A DNA stretch of 64,000 bases. Origin: Pomacea canaliculata. Lineage: Eukaryota > Mollusca > Gastropoda > Architaenioglossa > Ampullariidae. Position numbers and translations under genes: made by a program. Positions 25,801-36,702 of the stretch are shown here, one piece after another. Positions within the stretch are counted from its first letter, which is position 1, and every line of letters starts with the position of its first letter. Below the pieces are notes generated by a model. The model saw only the letters and a list, made by a program, of their open reading frames with translations, ran no database searches and was not told the DNA's origin. The stretch is from the NCBI RefSeq assembly GCF_003073045.1, contig NC_037601.1:7551807-7615806 (forward strand), given 5' to 3'.

Positions 25801-28800
25801 ATACTGTATTTCAAGAGGTGATTAAAGATTCGGAGGGGCTAGAGCAGTGGTTCTTAACCGGTGTTCGATCGAACCCTAGGGGTTCGGTGAGTCGGTCTCA
25901 GGGGTTCGGCGGAGTTAACACAAGCAGATCAAAGAGACCGACTCAGGTGTTACGGCACCAGTGGAGATATATTTAAGATTTTAGCTTATCTGTAGCTGAG
26001 TCGACTCACGTGTACTGCCATTCAGCTACACGAAGGACGCGAGGTCACTTGTTTTGTATTCACAGAACTGTGTCACAACAGTTACAGAACTGTGTCACAA
26101 CGGTCGCAGTTTTGAAGTGACATCATCCTTTACATACGTCAGATCTCGCGAGCTGTGTCGTCAGTGTCATGACCTTATATGGATGTTTGTCGCCAGCCGA
26201 CATCACACGCACCTGTAACACAGGCATGTAACAGCACTGAGGGAAAGCGATACAAAGAATTCAGGTTTCTCTTTCAACCTTACGCAGTATCACTGCCATT
26301 GTTAGCGCTGTATGCAAGTGTAACAGTATCTTGCACAGCAGGGACACACAGAAGTCTGACGCAAGAATACACTCATGTACACACATGCAAACGCACGCAT
26401 GCATTTTTTTTAATTATTAGACACATTAAGGCAAACACATTATGGATGTTTTTAAACAGATTCTTTTTTGAAATGTGGAAACAAGAGTGTCATTCGTTTT
26501 AATTGTGTTAGCCTCTGTGTCATCAACTTTATTTTCCTGGAGAAACATTGAGATGGTTACAAAAAATGGTCTGGAAAACAAAGTACAGAGTTCCTTAGAC
26601 ATGACTAGCAACACCAGTCCTGCACATTGTAGTCTTGCTTGCTCTCACACAATGCACCTCGACCTTCCTCTTCCAAGGATAGCCTTTGTCGTGACAAAAT
26701 CGGGATTCAGAAGCATCGACTGACTAGCCATATGGACGAGAGTACGATTAGGCAACTATGGCGCGACAGCGAAATTACTACGCTGGGCATCGTCTGTCAA
26801 CATATAATTTAATGAAGGCGTCCCCATTTGTAATCAGGTCTGCAAGAAATTTTAGCAGGGATTTCTTTAGAGGGAACAGGCAAGAGGAAATGAGCTGGCC
26901 AAGGATCCAGAGATACACAGTCCCCCATCCAAGGATCATGCAGGGCATTAATAACTTATTTGTATGCAGAGGGTTATGTTCCTCCATCAGAATTATCAAA
27001 CAACATTGATGACATACTGGATTCGTTCTCCTCAGCAAAATAGGATAACCACTGTCCCTTGTATACTGACATATTAAAAGGTAAGGTGTCAAACTTCTAT
27101 GCTCAGACCATTTGCCTGGTTTTCTCTGCAGGAGGTGATCCTGGAGAAAAATCAAGTTATTCAGGAGAAGGACCGAGCCATGCAGGAAGTTATTGAGGAG
27201 AAGGACCGAGCCATGCAGGAAGTTATTCAGAAGGACCGGGCCATGCAGGAGAAGGACCGGGCCATGAAGGAGATGGACCGGACCATGCAAATGGAACTGG
27301 ATCTAAAGAACCAGGAAATTGAACGTCTGCGGCAGCAGGTGAAGAACTTGGTGGCTTTTAACAACAGTCATCAGCCATCATCTCAGCTACATGGTGAGTA
27401 GAGCTCCTTCAGGTATTCAGTGTGAGCTTAAGCATTTCTTTGAATCATAAGTTTTTTTTCCATGATTTCCTTCAAGTGACTATGGTTCACCCATTCAACT
27501 ATTATATATTAAAAAATGCTATTCCTTTCACTAGATAGAAGAGGATTCTGTTGTTATACTCATTATAATTTAACACACAACATTGTTTACAAGTATATAA
27601 AAGATAGTATGAATGCAAAATATAGCAGCTTTTACAACAATTTAAGGGTCTTCCTAACAGATATTTGAGTGTGTCTATTGTTAGTATGAAAGTCACATAA
27701 TTGATAATTTATGTCTGGGTAAGAAGGCCTTTAAGAGTGAGCCAAAAAATATAAGGCTCAAGCAGCTATATTCTGTGTCATTCTTTCTATATATTAGAGT
27801 GAGAGTATGTGCGTGTTTGAGTGAGTGAGTTTATGTGTGAATAGATATGTGTATACATGTATAAGTCATCACATAAGTGTGTAATATATGTACACCATAT
27901 AACAGTGGTTCTCAAAGTGTGGTCCACGGACCACTTGTAGGCCGCACATGTAAGCCCGTGACTGACAGTCATATGTCCGCAAAGTGATGTTTAAATCACC
28001 AGATACGCTAATTAGTCCAGTACTGATTTCACATAAGTTTTAATTTTATCAATGCCCAACTGCTCGTTTGCATAAAAGGCTAACCAACTAAGTCTTTATG
28101 TCACAGTGCAAGCATTGCATCACTGAACTGCATCATCTATTACCCTTAGTAAAGCAGTGCACTTCCTTATTTTTAATTTTTATGTGTAATTTCGCAAAGT
28201 ATGTTATCTTATGTCAACTGATTACTATACTACTGTCACAGAAGTACATTTAGTTTTGAATTGTAATGAAACAAATGTGGCAATTTAAATTTGAAAGTCA
28301 CGGTACAGGATGATTTTAGGCCTTGGTGGTCTGCTGTATTTTTTACTTTAGTAAAGTGGTGAAGGGTCAGTAATACTTTGAGAACCACTGCCATATAAGA
28401 CACTGTGATAAGGTGATTCAAAACTGGTGGGTGTAAACTGAACTCCACATAAAGCAGAAATTGCTACAGGAAAGGAGGGAAACTGATTTCACAAACTTGT
28501 GCAGCAAGGATATGGAAGAGAGAGAAAAAAAAGAGAGCTATGTTATGTATATGATCATGAATTTAATGCTTTGTATGTTCAAGTTTGTTTGAGCAACCTC
28601 AGACATTCATTCAATCATCACATCACTAAAATCATCACCACATAGTAATTTAATTTTATTTCCCTGATCCCCTTTCACTGAACATGTTTTCTTAACACAG
28701 CTGCTCTGGTTGTTGACCATAATCATCATATCACCTTTGGTGACTGCCTCTTAATATTAGCAACAGTCAGAATTATGCAGTAAATACCTCTCGTTCAGTG

Positions 28801-29399
28801 TGTTAATGAATTGATTCTATTTTGTTCAGCACTGGCTTATTACAGTGTCTGCACCATAGATGCAAAACACATGATTAGGTGAGGTAATTAGCAGCTGTCC
28901 TTGAAAATTAGTGGGCAGTCTGGTACCACTGGAAGGTGTAATTACTTGGCCATTCACTGCTTGCTTCATGGAAGTCAACAAACATGTAAATCACATTTTA
29001 CATTATCAGTAATATCTAACTAATTGAAACCATCTAACTGGTGAACATACAATAACATTACTGAGTACTGAGTAACTAGTCTTGTTGTCTCATTTACAGA
29101 TGCAGGTGACAGAAAAATCAATATCCTGTCTCATAACCTAAAAGTTAACATTCTTAATGCTTTATGTTGTTTCAGCTACAAGTGAAGGCCAACAACAAGC
29201 AGGTTGTCAAGAGAGGGACAACATCCCATCACCCATTACATGTAAAGTGTGTCTCAGTGCAGAATCTTCAACTATTTTCATGCCATGCAGTCATGTCAGC
29301 ACCTGCACAGAGTGTGCCATTACCTTATACTCTAAACGCCAGCCTTGCCCAGTGTGTCGAGGAAAGATTGAGAAAACATTGCCAGCTTTTATCAGCTAA
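13865..29399 (+). CDS. Inhibitor-of-apoptosis protein: 3 BIR, coiled coil, RING
   Basis: A BIRC-family protein of 626 residues, expected to bind caspases or signalling partners and act as a RING E3 ubiquitin ligase in the cytosol. Exons: 13865-14708, 19397-19557, 24935-25085, 25329-25567, 27132-27393, 29176-29399; all phases fit and TAA is at 29397. BIR1 has zinc ligands C54, C57, H73, C80; BIR2 has C178, C181, H195, C202 with a shortened C-to-H spacing; BIR3, split by intron 1, has C289, C292, H309, C316 and a groove-like DW...D.DVW segment typical of peptide-binding BIRs. Residues 336-400 are helical and may be a UBA-like domain (weak). Residues about 410-535 are a coiled coil built of repeated QTKDQAL and EKDRAMQ units. 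The RING ligands are C575, C578, C590, H592, C596, C599, C610, C613. The start is the only ATG giving BIR1. The closest relatives should be molluscan BIRC2/3/7-like genes. Confidence 0.93.
15236..15350 (+). mobile_element. tRNA-derived SINE remnant
   Basis: The stretch TTGACTTTTGAGAAAAAGAT followed by GCTGGTTCAAGGCTCACCC resembles the anticodon and T arms of a tRNA-derived SINE; GGTTCAAGGCTC fits a polymerase III B box. The A-box half is not convincing and there is no clear target duplication. Confidence 0.4.
16722..16903 (+). mobile_element. tRNA-derived SINE nested in LINE
   Basis: It starts CAGTCCGGTGGCGCAACGG, with an A box TGGCGCAACGG, followed by CGCCTGTCACCACTACAGTG and a B-box-like GTTCATTTCTC. 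The body continues to GGCGTAAAACACC and ends in a poly-C tract. It interrupts the LINE between the YADD and LGIILS blocks. Two diverged copies of the same head are on the minus strand at 58788-58872 and 60028-60122, which supports a dispersed family. Confidence 0.75.
17053..17238 (+). mobile_element. Unidentified insert with repeated GGGGTCCC motifs
   Basis: Between the LINE blocks TTDTTK and LLAGIHKN the expected protein is replaced by about 186 bp carrying GGGGTCCC, GGGACCCC, GGGGTCCC, GGGGACCCC and GGGGTCC in close succession. Loss of LINE homology exactly here indicates an insertion. I do not recognise the family. Confidence 0.55.
22785..22915 (+). mobile_element. Reverse-transcriptase scrap
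   Basis: The forward strand reads [15 protein letters not shown] around 22855-22905, matching the [15 protein letters not shown] motif of LINE reverse transcriptases. Neighbouring sequence is too decayed to assign a family. Confidence 0.5.
23181..24561 (+). pseudogene. Dead piggyBac-family transposase / element
   Basis: A TTAA followed by CCCTCTAACGG at 23181 looks like a piggyBac left end. Near 23564 [20 protein letters not shown] resembles the acidic N terminus of PGBD-type transposases. From about 23910 the frame reads [35 protein letters not shown] and [12 protein letters not shown], matching the region around the first catalytic aspartates of the DDE_Tnp_1_7 domain (the canonical D of the DE motif appears as N-Q-Q, so it is altered). 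From 24274 LLGTIRK, REANKW, and [15 protein letters not shown] match the C-terminal half. Stops and frameshifts separate the blocks, and no right inverted repeat was found. It is a fossil in IAP intron 2. Confidence 0.8.
25086..25328 (+). other. IAP intron 3
   Basis: A short 243-bp phase-1 intron (donor CGT/GTGAGT, acceptor CTGTTGCAG/CC). No embedded feature seen. Confidence 0.85.
25438..25563 (+). repeat. 21-bp coding tandem repeat in IAP exon 4
   Basis: Six 21-bp units at 25438, 25459, 25480, 25501, 25522 and 25543, consensus GCAGACCAAAGACCAGGCGT plus T, encode the heptad QTKDQAL. Units 2-4 are almost identical, showing recent unit duplication, while the outer units are diverged. Because 21 bp is one heptad, each gain or loss lengthens the coiled coil by two helical turns without breaking the frame. 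Confidence 0.9.
25568..27131 (+). other. IAP intron 4
   Basis: A 1.56-kb phase-0 intron between the two halves of the coiled coil. It holds a hAT element end at 25845 and a duplicated ACAGAACTGTGTCACAAC motif near 26063-26101. The long antisense open frame at 26778-27290 is a by-product of the exon 5 repeat. Confidence 0.8.
25845..25980 (+). mobile_element. hAT transposon left end (Zaphod-like)
   Basis: The terminal CAGTGGTTCTTAACC is a classic hAT end and is followed by GTTCGATCGAACCCTAGGGG and repeated GGGGTTCGG blocks. As I recall, this is close to the Zaphod-type hAT consensus known from vertebrates. No matching right end or 8-bp target duplication was found, so the copy is truncated. 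Confidence 0.7.
27159..27292 (+). repeat. Coding tandem repeat in IAP exon 5 (EKDRAMQ units)
   Basis: Units of 33, 33, 18, 21 and 21 bp encode [35 protein letters not shown] and EMDRTMQ. All unit lengths are multiples of three. They continue the coiled coil begun in exon 4 with a different but related heptad. Confidence 0.85.
27394..29175 (+). other. IAP intron 5
   Basis: A 1.78-kb phase-1 intron separating coiled coil and RING. It contains a complete non-autonomous hAT element. A second acceptor-like site at 29091-29099 would read into a stop and is not needed to keep the frame. Confidence 0.75.
27903..28390. mobile_element. Complete 488-bp non-autonomous hAT element
   Basis: It begins CAGTGGTTCTCAAAGTGTGG and ends with the inverted copy CTTTGAGAACCACTG. 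Both sides are flanked by the identical 8-bp duplication CCATATAA (27895-27902 and 28391-28398), the hallmark of hAT integration. There is no transposase frame. Intact ends and a perfect duplication point to a relatively young insertion in IAP intron 5. Confidence 0.92.
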
Positions 29400-29769
29400 A
29401 TTCATGTTTTGTCAACAGAATGTGCAAGTTGATGTCACTTGTTTTGCCAAGAAGACAGACTCTGGTGGCAAATATTTAGTTTGCCTGCAATACTTGAAGG
29501 AATTTTTCAGCACAGGGTGTAGATCTGAAAACTATTTTCAGCTGAAAAACAGGTCTTGAACTGCAAACAGGAGTTAATTTGCGCAAATCAATGATGTTAT
29601 GAAGCTTAGAGCATCCCCAGTACACAGAGGCAAGTTACAGCCTTAAATGGAAGGGAAAAAAGCTTGTGCTTTGATCTGTTTAGCTGAGAAGAGTTTTTCA
29701 AATGATGTGAGGAGCATTCTGAGATCATGTCCTAGCAATCTGTTCATTTAAATGGGTGCAGTGCCTATA

Positions 29770-30313
29770 TCACCTAAATGCACTGTCAAATATTTCTGGT
29801 GATGAGTTGTGAAATGCATATTGGAAGATGCTTACTGAACTGTTTGGAAAAACCAGTTTGTGCCATAAACTACAAGAGCAGCTGTTTATGTTGGAGATCT
29901 GTGTTTCCCATACAAGGTCTTCCAGGTTACTTGTGATCTTCACAACTTCCATAAAATATGCCCAGCAGATTGCAGGTGGTTTCACTGAAGCAGTCCTGTC
30001 CTGATCTCTTTGTAGAAAGGACTCTTCAGGCTGGTGTATGAACTGCACAGGTAATGACATTGAAATGGCTTTATAAGGGTAGTGCTTCTGCCTCTGGTGC
30101 ATCTAAGACATGTACATATTTGAGAAGATTGTGAAATTGGTGATTGTGTTCATATGACATGGATGAGATGTTCATGTAGGAAGCATTGTGGCACAGTTCC
30201 GGTGATGAGAGAAGATACCTGCACCAAGGTTTTAAATACCTTGATGTCTTAAGCAAGCTACCTTTGATGGAGGGATGAAAGTGACATCCTGTGAAAGGTT
30301 TAGCATACTTCAT
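29770..30313 (-). other. Overlapping antisense open frames of unknown nature
   Basis: On the minus strand two long open stretches (30313-30071 and 30102-29770) are in different frames but overlap, so one frameshift would give about 180 stop-free codons. Predicted protein has no motif I recognise and no signal peptide. It could be a decayed retrocopy or transposon gene; it also lies within the likely IAP 3' UTR. Confidence 0.25.
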
Positions 30314-31005
30314 GGAACCTTATCAATGAACATGCTGTATAAAAGACATTCAGGTGTCTGAGTGGCAGCATACTTTATTGGCAGAAAATGTGTTCTTATT
30401 ACTCATATGAACAGATGTCTGCTATAACGAAGAGGTGAAGGAAACAAAAGCATGGAAGCATAAGAATAGGCATCCAGGAGAGAGGTCGTAATTTACCACC
30501 CTTATGAGGGTATGTGATGTGCAGGTGCAGTTGGCAAAAAGCAGCATAACATGATTAGAGCATTGGTTATGAACAAATGACAGATTTTCAAGTCTTAGCT
30601 CTGTGGGTGACAGTTTACTGCCAACAAAGATATATCACTGCTTTTTTCTGTGGAATTAGTGCTTTTGATTTCATGTTTCCTAACATCAAGGATGAGAAAA
30701 GCTAGCATGTGTTGTGTATATTTAAGTTTTAGTATGGGCATGTGTGCATTGCATAAAAAACTTATGTTAGAAATCAAAGTGACAGTACAGAAGATGGTGG
30801 TACAGAATGTGCATTCCCTCTCTCTCACACACACAATGCATAGACATCCAGATACATATAGGATTACATACAAATGAACTTTATTATTTTAATCGATTTT
30901 TTAAACAGTTTAAAAATGAAGATTAAGTGAAGGAGGTTGTGCTAGAAAATATCAAAGAAAGGTCAGAATTATTGGTCAACATAGATATGTACATAACTTC
31001 CCTAT

Positions 31006-31011
31006 AATAAA
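31006..31011 (+). promoter_or_regulatory. Candidate poly(A) signal for IAP
   Basis: AATAAA about 1.6 kb after the IAP stop codon. Other AATAAA copies occur further on, so assignment is uncertain. Confidence 0.25.
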
Positions 31012-31718
31012 CTTGCTATAAAGTTTGCATTCCTCTTCAAGAACATTAGCAAGTAAGAGGACAGTGACATGTTGCACACTGCCTGCTAAATCCACATCAT
31101 GTGTGTCATACTACAGGCATGTTTTATTGACATGTCACCGTTGTGGCATTTTCTTATGGGTCCTCATTGATTTATCTTATGCAACATCATAAACACTTCA
31201 ACCTGAGAGAAAATATGTTTTTGACATTATAAGGATGAAAATGTTCATCAAAGGTCAGTTTGTGACCTAGAATCCAAATGTCAGAAACAGCTACAGAAAA
31301 TTCACCTTAGACCAAATGTTGGAGGCTAGTCATGGAGAGGTTGGTAAGCTAGAGTTAAGCTAGTTGACAAATAGTTTAGGAAGTAACTGGACTTATGTCA
31401 GCTCCTTTGACACATTTAATGAAAACAACTGCAGCTTTCAAGGAACTCTGCAGCTTGTCCTGGGCTTCTCGTTGATCACTTGTGGTCTAAAGTTGTCTAT
31501 GAATCCAAACTTGTTTGGCAATCTGAGCAATTGGATATAAACTACAGTTACAGCATGACTGCATGCTGCCACAAAATGTTCAAGATAACCACACCACAGC
31601 AGCATTCTGCTTCATTCACTGCCACTGCATACACCACACTGTGCTACACATCATGCTAGCATTTATTTGCTGTTTTTATTATACTATAAAGATATTCATT
31701 GTAAATTATATGATATAT

Positions 31719-31737
31719 TGTGTGTGTGTGTGTGTGT
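31719..31737. repeat. (GT)n microsatellite
   Basis: An uninterrupted GT dinucleotide run in intergenic sequence. Confidence 0.9.
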
Positions 31738-34439
31738 ATGAAACATAAATGTGGAAGCATTTTTGAAGAGGAATGTTCAAGGCTATATTTTGACAAACTG
31801 TAGTAGATAGCATGGGGCTCACAAATCTATGAAAGGCTTAAAAAGTCTTTTTAAAATATAAAAATGTGTTATGCTAACCATAAATAGGTTTAGTTAATTT
31901 ATCATAAACTTTTTACTATGGTTACTAATGATGCTAAATTATGGCAGTTGTACACCTGGTTGTTGTTTGGGTAAATCTCTAGAAAACATGGCAGCACCAT
32001 CTGTAGCATACTGATGTGTTCAAATTCATGCAGCCATTCTTTGAAAGGCAGCAGATCCATTAATAACCATATGCACTAAATCATTTTTTTCTTAATTCAA
32101 CACCTGAATAAACTATTGCAGTGTGTGAAATAAAATGTTGATAAAAACATGCTGAAAAGGTTAATATTCTTTATTGATAATACTTTTACTAATATTGGTA
32201 ATAAAAAAGAGGAAGACTAACTTGTCATTTCTGAATATTACATCATTCCAGCATCACAGGGAAATAGTCACTATCTCATAAGGCTTAACTGCTCAGATCA
32301 CATACAAAAGTTTCATGACTTCTTTGCCATTAGATAGCACATAGAAATTCTTCTATAAAACATAAAGAAAAACACCTGGCTTATAGGCAGATAAATGTAA
32401 AAAATGCATTATTTTATAACCACAGACATGCAATGAATGAGAAAGTCAGCTCATCTGTGCCACAACAGTAAGTCTATGTTTGAGGCATCGCTTATGCAAG
32501 AGACAAAGTTCAAAAACACTTTCTAACTTTCTTGAAGTTTTAGTGTCACATTATAATCCTTTTCATAGTACAAACATAAAAAAGCATGAGACCTAAGATT
32601 TTTACAAAAGGAAAAAATGTCAAAATTTAGATTTAAATTCTAGTGAAGTAGATTTATTTGGTAATATCTATTTCTTTTATTTCTGTTAAACATTCTTTAT
32701 TTATGCCATAAAGAAACTCTTTCATCGATGTTTTTATTGTTCAGTGTCCTAATAATTAGTAGCTTAGACATTTTATGTGCATTTTATTTTATGTTATGAA
32801 GTGTGCATTTATGTTGTACATCTTTACAAATTTATTATAAGAGCAATTATACTTTAAAGCATACTTTCTGATTAGGCAGCTTCAGGCTTTTTCCTCTTTT
32901 GTGTACTACAACAGCTTTTACAGAGGGGTGGATCTTTCTCATCATCAATACTACATGTATTTATTTGTATATAATGTAATGTGTACATTTCAAAGATGGA
33001 GAGATTATTTCTCACTGTCTTAATGAGGCAGTCGCCACAAGATGGCTGTAGTGAGTGAGAGTTAGTTGACAACAGTGTCTACTCTTCTTAGTTTCTTTAT
33101 GCTTCATGAACAACTATAGGCTGTGCATCTGTTCGTTCTTGTATTGTACATTATCTCCCCTTTCTCCTACACTGATTCTTCCTATTTTCTTTCCTATCAC
33201 TTTCCTTTTATCAACGACCATGTATGAGGTGTACAAATCTCTATGTATAGTTAAAATTCTGCACTCCAACTCTTATTCTCATTCTCTTCAATATAATTTC
33301 CTTGTTTATATTTGTATATATATATTGTAGATTAAGCTGCAAAAGCTAGTCACTTTGATACTGATGATTATTGTAACATTGAACAAATAATATTGGACAG
33401 CTGTTAGTGCTTTTATGAGGTATTAGTGTTATATTATGGAAGATCCAGAGCATAAGAAAAACAGCTGAACAACTGCCCGTTAAAGTAGCTGAACAACAGA
33501 AACAATTTTTCATTATAGGAAACACAAAAACTCGGACATAATTTCTGGTATAAAGAAATGTCTGTATCATAGAATTTTTTAAATGAACTTTTCAGTTTCA
33601 GATTTATTTCTTGTAGAAAGGGGCTTACGCTGACTTACTGACACCACTTTCTTACCATGTTGTTTCTGTCTCTGAGACTATTTTACATACATGGTCTTGT
33701 CAATCTATTTGTTTATTTTATGCGTTGTTGTTACCTTATACATTGTTGGGATCAATTTCTTTTTCATGAACAAACAATTTTCCACAATTTGTATAAAATT
33801 TATGAACAAAGAGCAGCTTATGTACATTGTATTATAATGTGAACACATTTGAAAAACCTGACTTTTTATGGCAAAACTGTTTTAATATTGAATTTAAAAC
33901 AGAAAATGCATCACAAATTTGTTAAAATATAAATTTTCTATGTGAAATAATTGTTTCTTTTTCATGTATTTTATATTTTCTGCAACTGAATCAAGCTTCC
34001 CCATATATATATATAGATGAAAAGGAAAAAATTTATATCATTTTATAGGTGTGTTACCTTTTGGAGAGTTCAAAAAGTATCTTGAACATGCAGAAACTGG
34101 TGGTGTCAAATCAAGCCATTCTCAAACTCCTCTGGTTTTAGTATACAGGAAGTTTGAGTGTAGAATATACCCATCACTCTCTGCCTGTATGAGATATTTA
34201 TGAGCGCTAAAGATGCTACATCATCTTGAGTGAACATGAATTCTCATAAAACTTAAAAAAAGATTACAATTTTAATGCAGCTGTATTATAAATGTATTGA
34301 TAGCTGTTGTGTCAGTAGACTCAGCACCATATTAAACACTTAAAGTATATACAAAGCCTTGGAGTTTATTTCATAATTTGTGTTCATATGTATGTGCATG
34401 TGCACATGTATGTGTTCCAGCATATGTTGTTGCAGTAAC

Positions 34440-35120
34440 CATGAGGGTTAATATCTCGTCAAATTCTCTAATGACTGCACTGCTGTCTCTTCTTAGTGGG
34501 CCAGTAGATACCCATGGCGTGGCTTTGGATGAATTTATTGTCTGGTGCAATGTCAGTTTCTTAGAATGTAGTGTAAGACCAAAGAGATTGTCTTTGATTT
34601 TCACCAGAATTCTCCAAGTCCCATATGTGTCATCCATGACAAGGAGGTGGAAACTGTCCTTACATTTAAATACCTGGGCACCATATCTTCAGAAGGAGAC
34701 TTTGCTGGGATCCCAACACTCGAGCTGATGTGAAGAAGGATCAATAGCACCTCTTCCTTCGACAGAAGCTGAAGTCTTTGTCTCCCAGAGATTTCTTCAG
34801 CTATTTTATAGATCCCACATAAAGAGTATGTAGTCCTTCTCATCTGTTTTTACAACAGTTAGTGAGTAAAGGACAAGAACAGGTTCCAAAGTGTTGTATC
34901 CTTCTCCAAAGTTCCTGGGACAGCCCAGAGTGCTCTTAAATCTCTGTATAACAGGCAGACACTTTTGGAAGTGTCAAAAATTTTCTGTGTTGAAAGGCAG
35001 GTCCTGTTAGGAAATTTTTTTCAGCTTTCATCCAGCTGCCGATTCTGTGTATCTGCATGGAGACCAACAAATTGAGGGTGTCCTCGATCGTTGTTTAGGC
35101 CATGCAACTTCTGAATGTTA
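34440..35120 (+). mobile_element. Decayed LINE reverse-transcriptase fragment
   Basis: Forward frames give VKFSNDCTAVSS (from KFADDTAxxS) near 34456, DEFIVWCNVSFLE near 34528-34566, KTKEIVFDFHQN near 34580 after a frameshift, and VLTFKYLGTIF near 34650, then a diffuse RQKLKSLSPRDFF block near 34760. Order and wording match the same CR1/Rex-like class as the minus-strand fragment at 6413-7250. It is dead through stops and frameshifts. Confidence 0.7.
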
Positions 35121-36702
35121 TTGTGTGCAAATGAAGGTAGCACCTATCTACACCTGAACCATGGATGTATGAGTGTCTGTTTAGTGCATCAGATATGAAT
35201 ATCTTGTATTGTCTTGTGTTTATATACAGAGCTGCCTTTAATTGCTCTCTGGGATAAAGTGTTATCACATCTCACATAAAAATATCTCAAGCCAGAAATC
35301 ATATCAATGTGTCTGTAGCACCTTGTGAGACTAAATAAACTTGTATTGCATGCTGTGATCAGCTCTCATCACATCAGCATTTACCATAAATCTCAAATAA
35401 AGTAAACCTGGTTGATTTTCTAAAATTTTCTAACTTAATGCCTTCCAACTCCGCCATAGTGTTCGCATAAGATCATAGTCAAAGCATTTCGCCCCAATCA
35501 TATCCCCCACAGCGTGACGCTTTGACTAGTCGGTGTTAGGACGAAATGATCTAACCTGGGACGAAATGGACATTGTTGAGACAATTTGACTCAGGCTGTG
35601 GGAGGAGTGACCGGTGACCGTCATACAATACCTAAATTTCTTTAATCAATCTGCTTTATATGAATGTTTTCTTTAATTATTGATCAATTTAGTTTCCAAT
35701 AGTCATCGGATTAAAAGCTAAGTAAACTTAACAAAGTGAGTGTTGTCACTGTTGTGTCGTATCAAGGATACTAGGTATAGGGATAATAGTCAGTGGTCGT
35801 ATCGTGCGTCTCGGGAAGACAACTGATACTATGTCGCTTTCGAAAGACTAAGAAATTGCCTCCCTTCTTGAATATCACAGTTTTTGCCTTGCTACTTCAT
35901 TTCTTTGTAAGTCTGTTGGAAGGGCCTGTAAACGATAACAGACTGTACACTGAGCAATAATAAACACTCTGGTATACTATATAGTGATGAAATCTTTAGC
36001 GGTGTTTCTGCCTTTGAGCGATAGGGGAAGTAAGCCATGATCGTACTAAAGATAACTACAATTTCTTTAGCGTCGACTGCTTCTGTGACTGCATTTTGGT
36101 GAGTAAAATCCTAGCCTATAAGTTTGTAGCGCTGTAACTCGTTTTGTTGCTGCAGCTAAAAATATTTTTTAAGCTAAACGCACTTGGGAATTATGTTACA
36201 CTGAACAATCTTTTTTTAAAACTTTAGTTTCCTTCTGTTGTCGTTTAGAGACGTCACAGAGTGGTTTGACTATATGCTTGATCAAAGCGGTGTCTTTTTC
36301 TTTTTAGTTTTATCACGAGTGTGATGATTAATATCATGATGATTATTGGCAGTATCAGATACAAAATTTATATGTGTTACTACCTATTCAACCTTCTTTT
36401 TAGTATTAAAAATTAGTTTCCATCATCGTGTACAGTTGCATAGTCCAAAGTTCAAAACGCAACCTTTAACAACTAGCTCTTTCCTCCCCCACCAAACTAG
36501 GAAAACTCTATTTCTCTCTCTTTCACACACACACACAAACAGATTAAATGGCACGTACATGTTATTGTTTTTATTTAAACCCGACTCCAGTCTAGCTGTT
36601 TCATTAGTAGGTTGATATCATTAGAACTACGTACAGAAGTTGGAATGTTACCATTTTGAAGGTTGACTTCATTTTGAAGAGGAATTATTTGTTTAGTAGA
36701 CA

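Larger units (their letters stand above)
29400..36702. other. IAP 3' UTR and intergenic region before DHRS4
   Basis: AT-rich sequence with no supported gene. The IAP 3' UTR must start here; AATAAA at 31006-31011 is one possible polyadenylation signal. An unexplained pair of antisense open frames at 29770-30313 and a LINE fragment at 34440-35120 are listed separately. The DHRS4 promoter should lie just before 36703, but no TATA box is convincing. Confidence 0.5.

Noticed and set aside
26778..27290. 170-codon antisense open frame with repeated LHGPVLL phrases
   Set aside because: It is the complement of the IAP exon 5 repeat; the repeat unit keeps the opposite strand open too.
32872..33072. 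Cysteine-containing C-terminal frame on the minus strand considered as a piggyBac zinc-binding tail
   Set aside because: Cysteine spacing does not fit the piggyBac CRD and no other transposase blocks are nearby.
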